Shown: positions 63,506 to 64,000 of the stretch, piece after piece | Layout: each line of letters opens with the position of its first letter | Numbering within the stretch: position 1 is the first letter of the stretch | Source of the DNA: Aquimarina brevivitae | GTDB lineage: Bacteria; Bacteroidota; Bacteroidia; Flavobacteriales; Flavobacteriaceae | Length of the DNA: 64,000 nt | Direction of reading: 5' to 3' | NCBI RefSeq assembly: GCF_004216895.1 | Contig: NZ_SGXE01000008.1 | Span: 1-64,000 of the forward strand | The notes under the pieces: generated by a model | The model's database searches: none | Told to the model about the DNA's origin: nothing | What the model saw: only the letters and a program-made list of their open reading frames with translations | Position numbers and translations under genes: made by a program

Positions 63506-63746
63506 ACACCTTACTAATTTTATAGAGGAAAACGACGAAGATTTTATAAATGAAACCATTGAGACCTTAGAGTCGATTACCGAAGTTAGTTCGTTAAAAG
63601 ATGAGGAACTCGATGTTATAGGAGAGTTAATCTCTAATCTTTATGGGGCACTTGAGGTAGATAAAATGATTAAAGACGGAGTTCCAAAGAAAGAGGCACT
63701 GAATACCTTTATGCAACGCGTAATGGGTGCTATAGATAAATCCTAA
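63486..63746 (+). CDS. Small DUF6952-like protein next to thioredoxin
   Basis: An 86-residue acidic, helical protein (ATG at 63486, MKLPVIKHLTNFIEENDEDF, overlapping the thioredoxin gene). The latter half, GALEVDKMIKDGVPKKEALN, is conserved in character with a small flavobacterial family (DUF6952-like) that sits with thioredoxin and thiol peroxidase genes. No cysteine is present, so it is not a redox enzyme itself. A chaperone or adaptor role is possible. Confidence 0.65.
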   Translation: MKLPVIKHLTNFIEENDEDFINETIETLESITEVSSLKDEELDVIGELISNLYGALEVDKMIKDGVPKKEALNTFMQRVMGAIDKS

Positions 63747-63750
63747 TAGA

Positions 63751-63785
63751 ATAACCCTCTATTTGTTGAGGGCTATGTTTTTTTA
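63751..63785 (+). terminator. Terminator between the DUF6952-like gene and tpx
   Basis: ATAACCCTC (63751-63759) pairs with GAGGGCTAT (63768-63776) with one mismatch, followed by a run of eight Ts. Confidence 0.65.
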
Positions 63786-63854
63786 GAAAAAAATAGCATA
63801 ATACTACGAAATCTTAGTACTTTTAAATATCATAAACACAAATCAAACTAAACT

Positions 63855-64000
63855 ATGGCTACAATTACATTAAAAGGAAATAAAATACATACCGTCGGAA
63901 CGCTACCTGAAGTAGGAGAAAAAGCACCAGAATTTGAATTGGTGAATACCGATTTATCTACTAGTAAATTGTCCGATTATAAGGGCTCTAAAGTGGTACT
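63855..64000 (+). CDS. tpx: Thiol peroxidase Tpx, 5' part
   Basis: The frame opens at ATG 63855 with MATITLKGNKIHTVGTLPEV followed by GEKAPEFELVNTDLSTSKL and SDYKGSKVV, the N-terminal strand pair and the first helix of atypical 2-Cys thiol peroxidase. The gene runs off the window after about 48 codons, before the peroxidatic Cys. It belongs to the redox island with peroxiredoxin and thioredoxin. Confidence 0.88.
   Translation, partial: MATITLKGNKIHTVGTLPEVGEKAPEFELVNTDLSTSKLSDYKGSKVV

Overview
The window reads as a chromosome segment of a low-GC marine flavobacterium (Bacteroidota, probably Flavobacteriaceae; genus not determined). The evidence is a set of Bacteroidota-type promoters (TTTG or TTG near -33, TAnnTTTG near -7), the order zapA - 6S-like RNA - rny, rlmD beside two small Bacteroidota-type envelope genes, a bacillithiol deacetylase, a TonB-dependent receptor with an N-terminal carboxypeptidase-like domain, and a proteorhodopsin next to a Brp/Blh retinal-forming oxygenase. 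I see no transposase, integrase, prophage or CRISPR array.

Layout. 1-112: tail of an rRNA operon (5S rRNA and terminator). 205-1506: a serine hydrolase gene broken by one in-frame TGA. 1652-8976: housekeeping genes (HlyIII-type membrane protein, ZIP transporter, methyltransferases, rlmD). 9092-10038: ECF sigma factor with a small membrane partner. 10283-13277: ornithine aminotransferase, then the divergent retinal/proteorhodopsin pair. 13365-16647: small membrane proteins, an Smr-domain protein and two paralogous lipoproteins, one carrying an Asp-rich calcium-binding-type insert. 16891-22240: cysteine desulfurase, TonB-dependent receptor, M23 peptidase. 22424-24793: zapA, 6S-like RNA and RNase Y. 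24869-32650: two small paralogues, clpC, gyrA and a TPR protein. 32783-41810: a BNR-repeat secreted protein, a LolA-like protein, a His-rich secreted protein with an exact 39-nt duplication, a DEAD-box helicase and a PAS histidine kinase with a response regulator.

42080-52829 is the most distinctive metabolic block. A Crp/Fnr regulator is followed by ten same-strand genes: a FadE-like acyl-CoA dehydrogenase, three SDR reductases, an ACAD10/11-type dehydrogenase next to an APH-fold kinase, a transglutaminase-like protein, two MDR reductases and a MaoC hydratase. The ACAD11-type plus kinase pairing matches the logic of 4-hydroxyacyl-CoA catabolism (LvaA/LvaC in Pseudomonas, ACAD10/11 in animals). 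I infer a pathway for 4-hydroxy or oxidised fatty acids. A 22-bp perfect palindrome lies just upstream, and a flavobacterial-looking interspersed palindromic element sits inside the run.

53293-64000: a small exported protein, a LytTR/LytS two-component pair, a tRNA-Ser gene preceded by two decayed copies of its 3' end, an M28 peptidase, tRNA-His, bshB1, a Cys/Met-metabolism PLP enzyme, a TPR hybrid histidine kinase, and a thiol-redox cluster (2-Cys peroxiredoxin, thioredoxin, small partner, start of thiol peroxidase).
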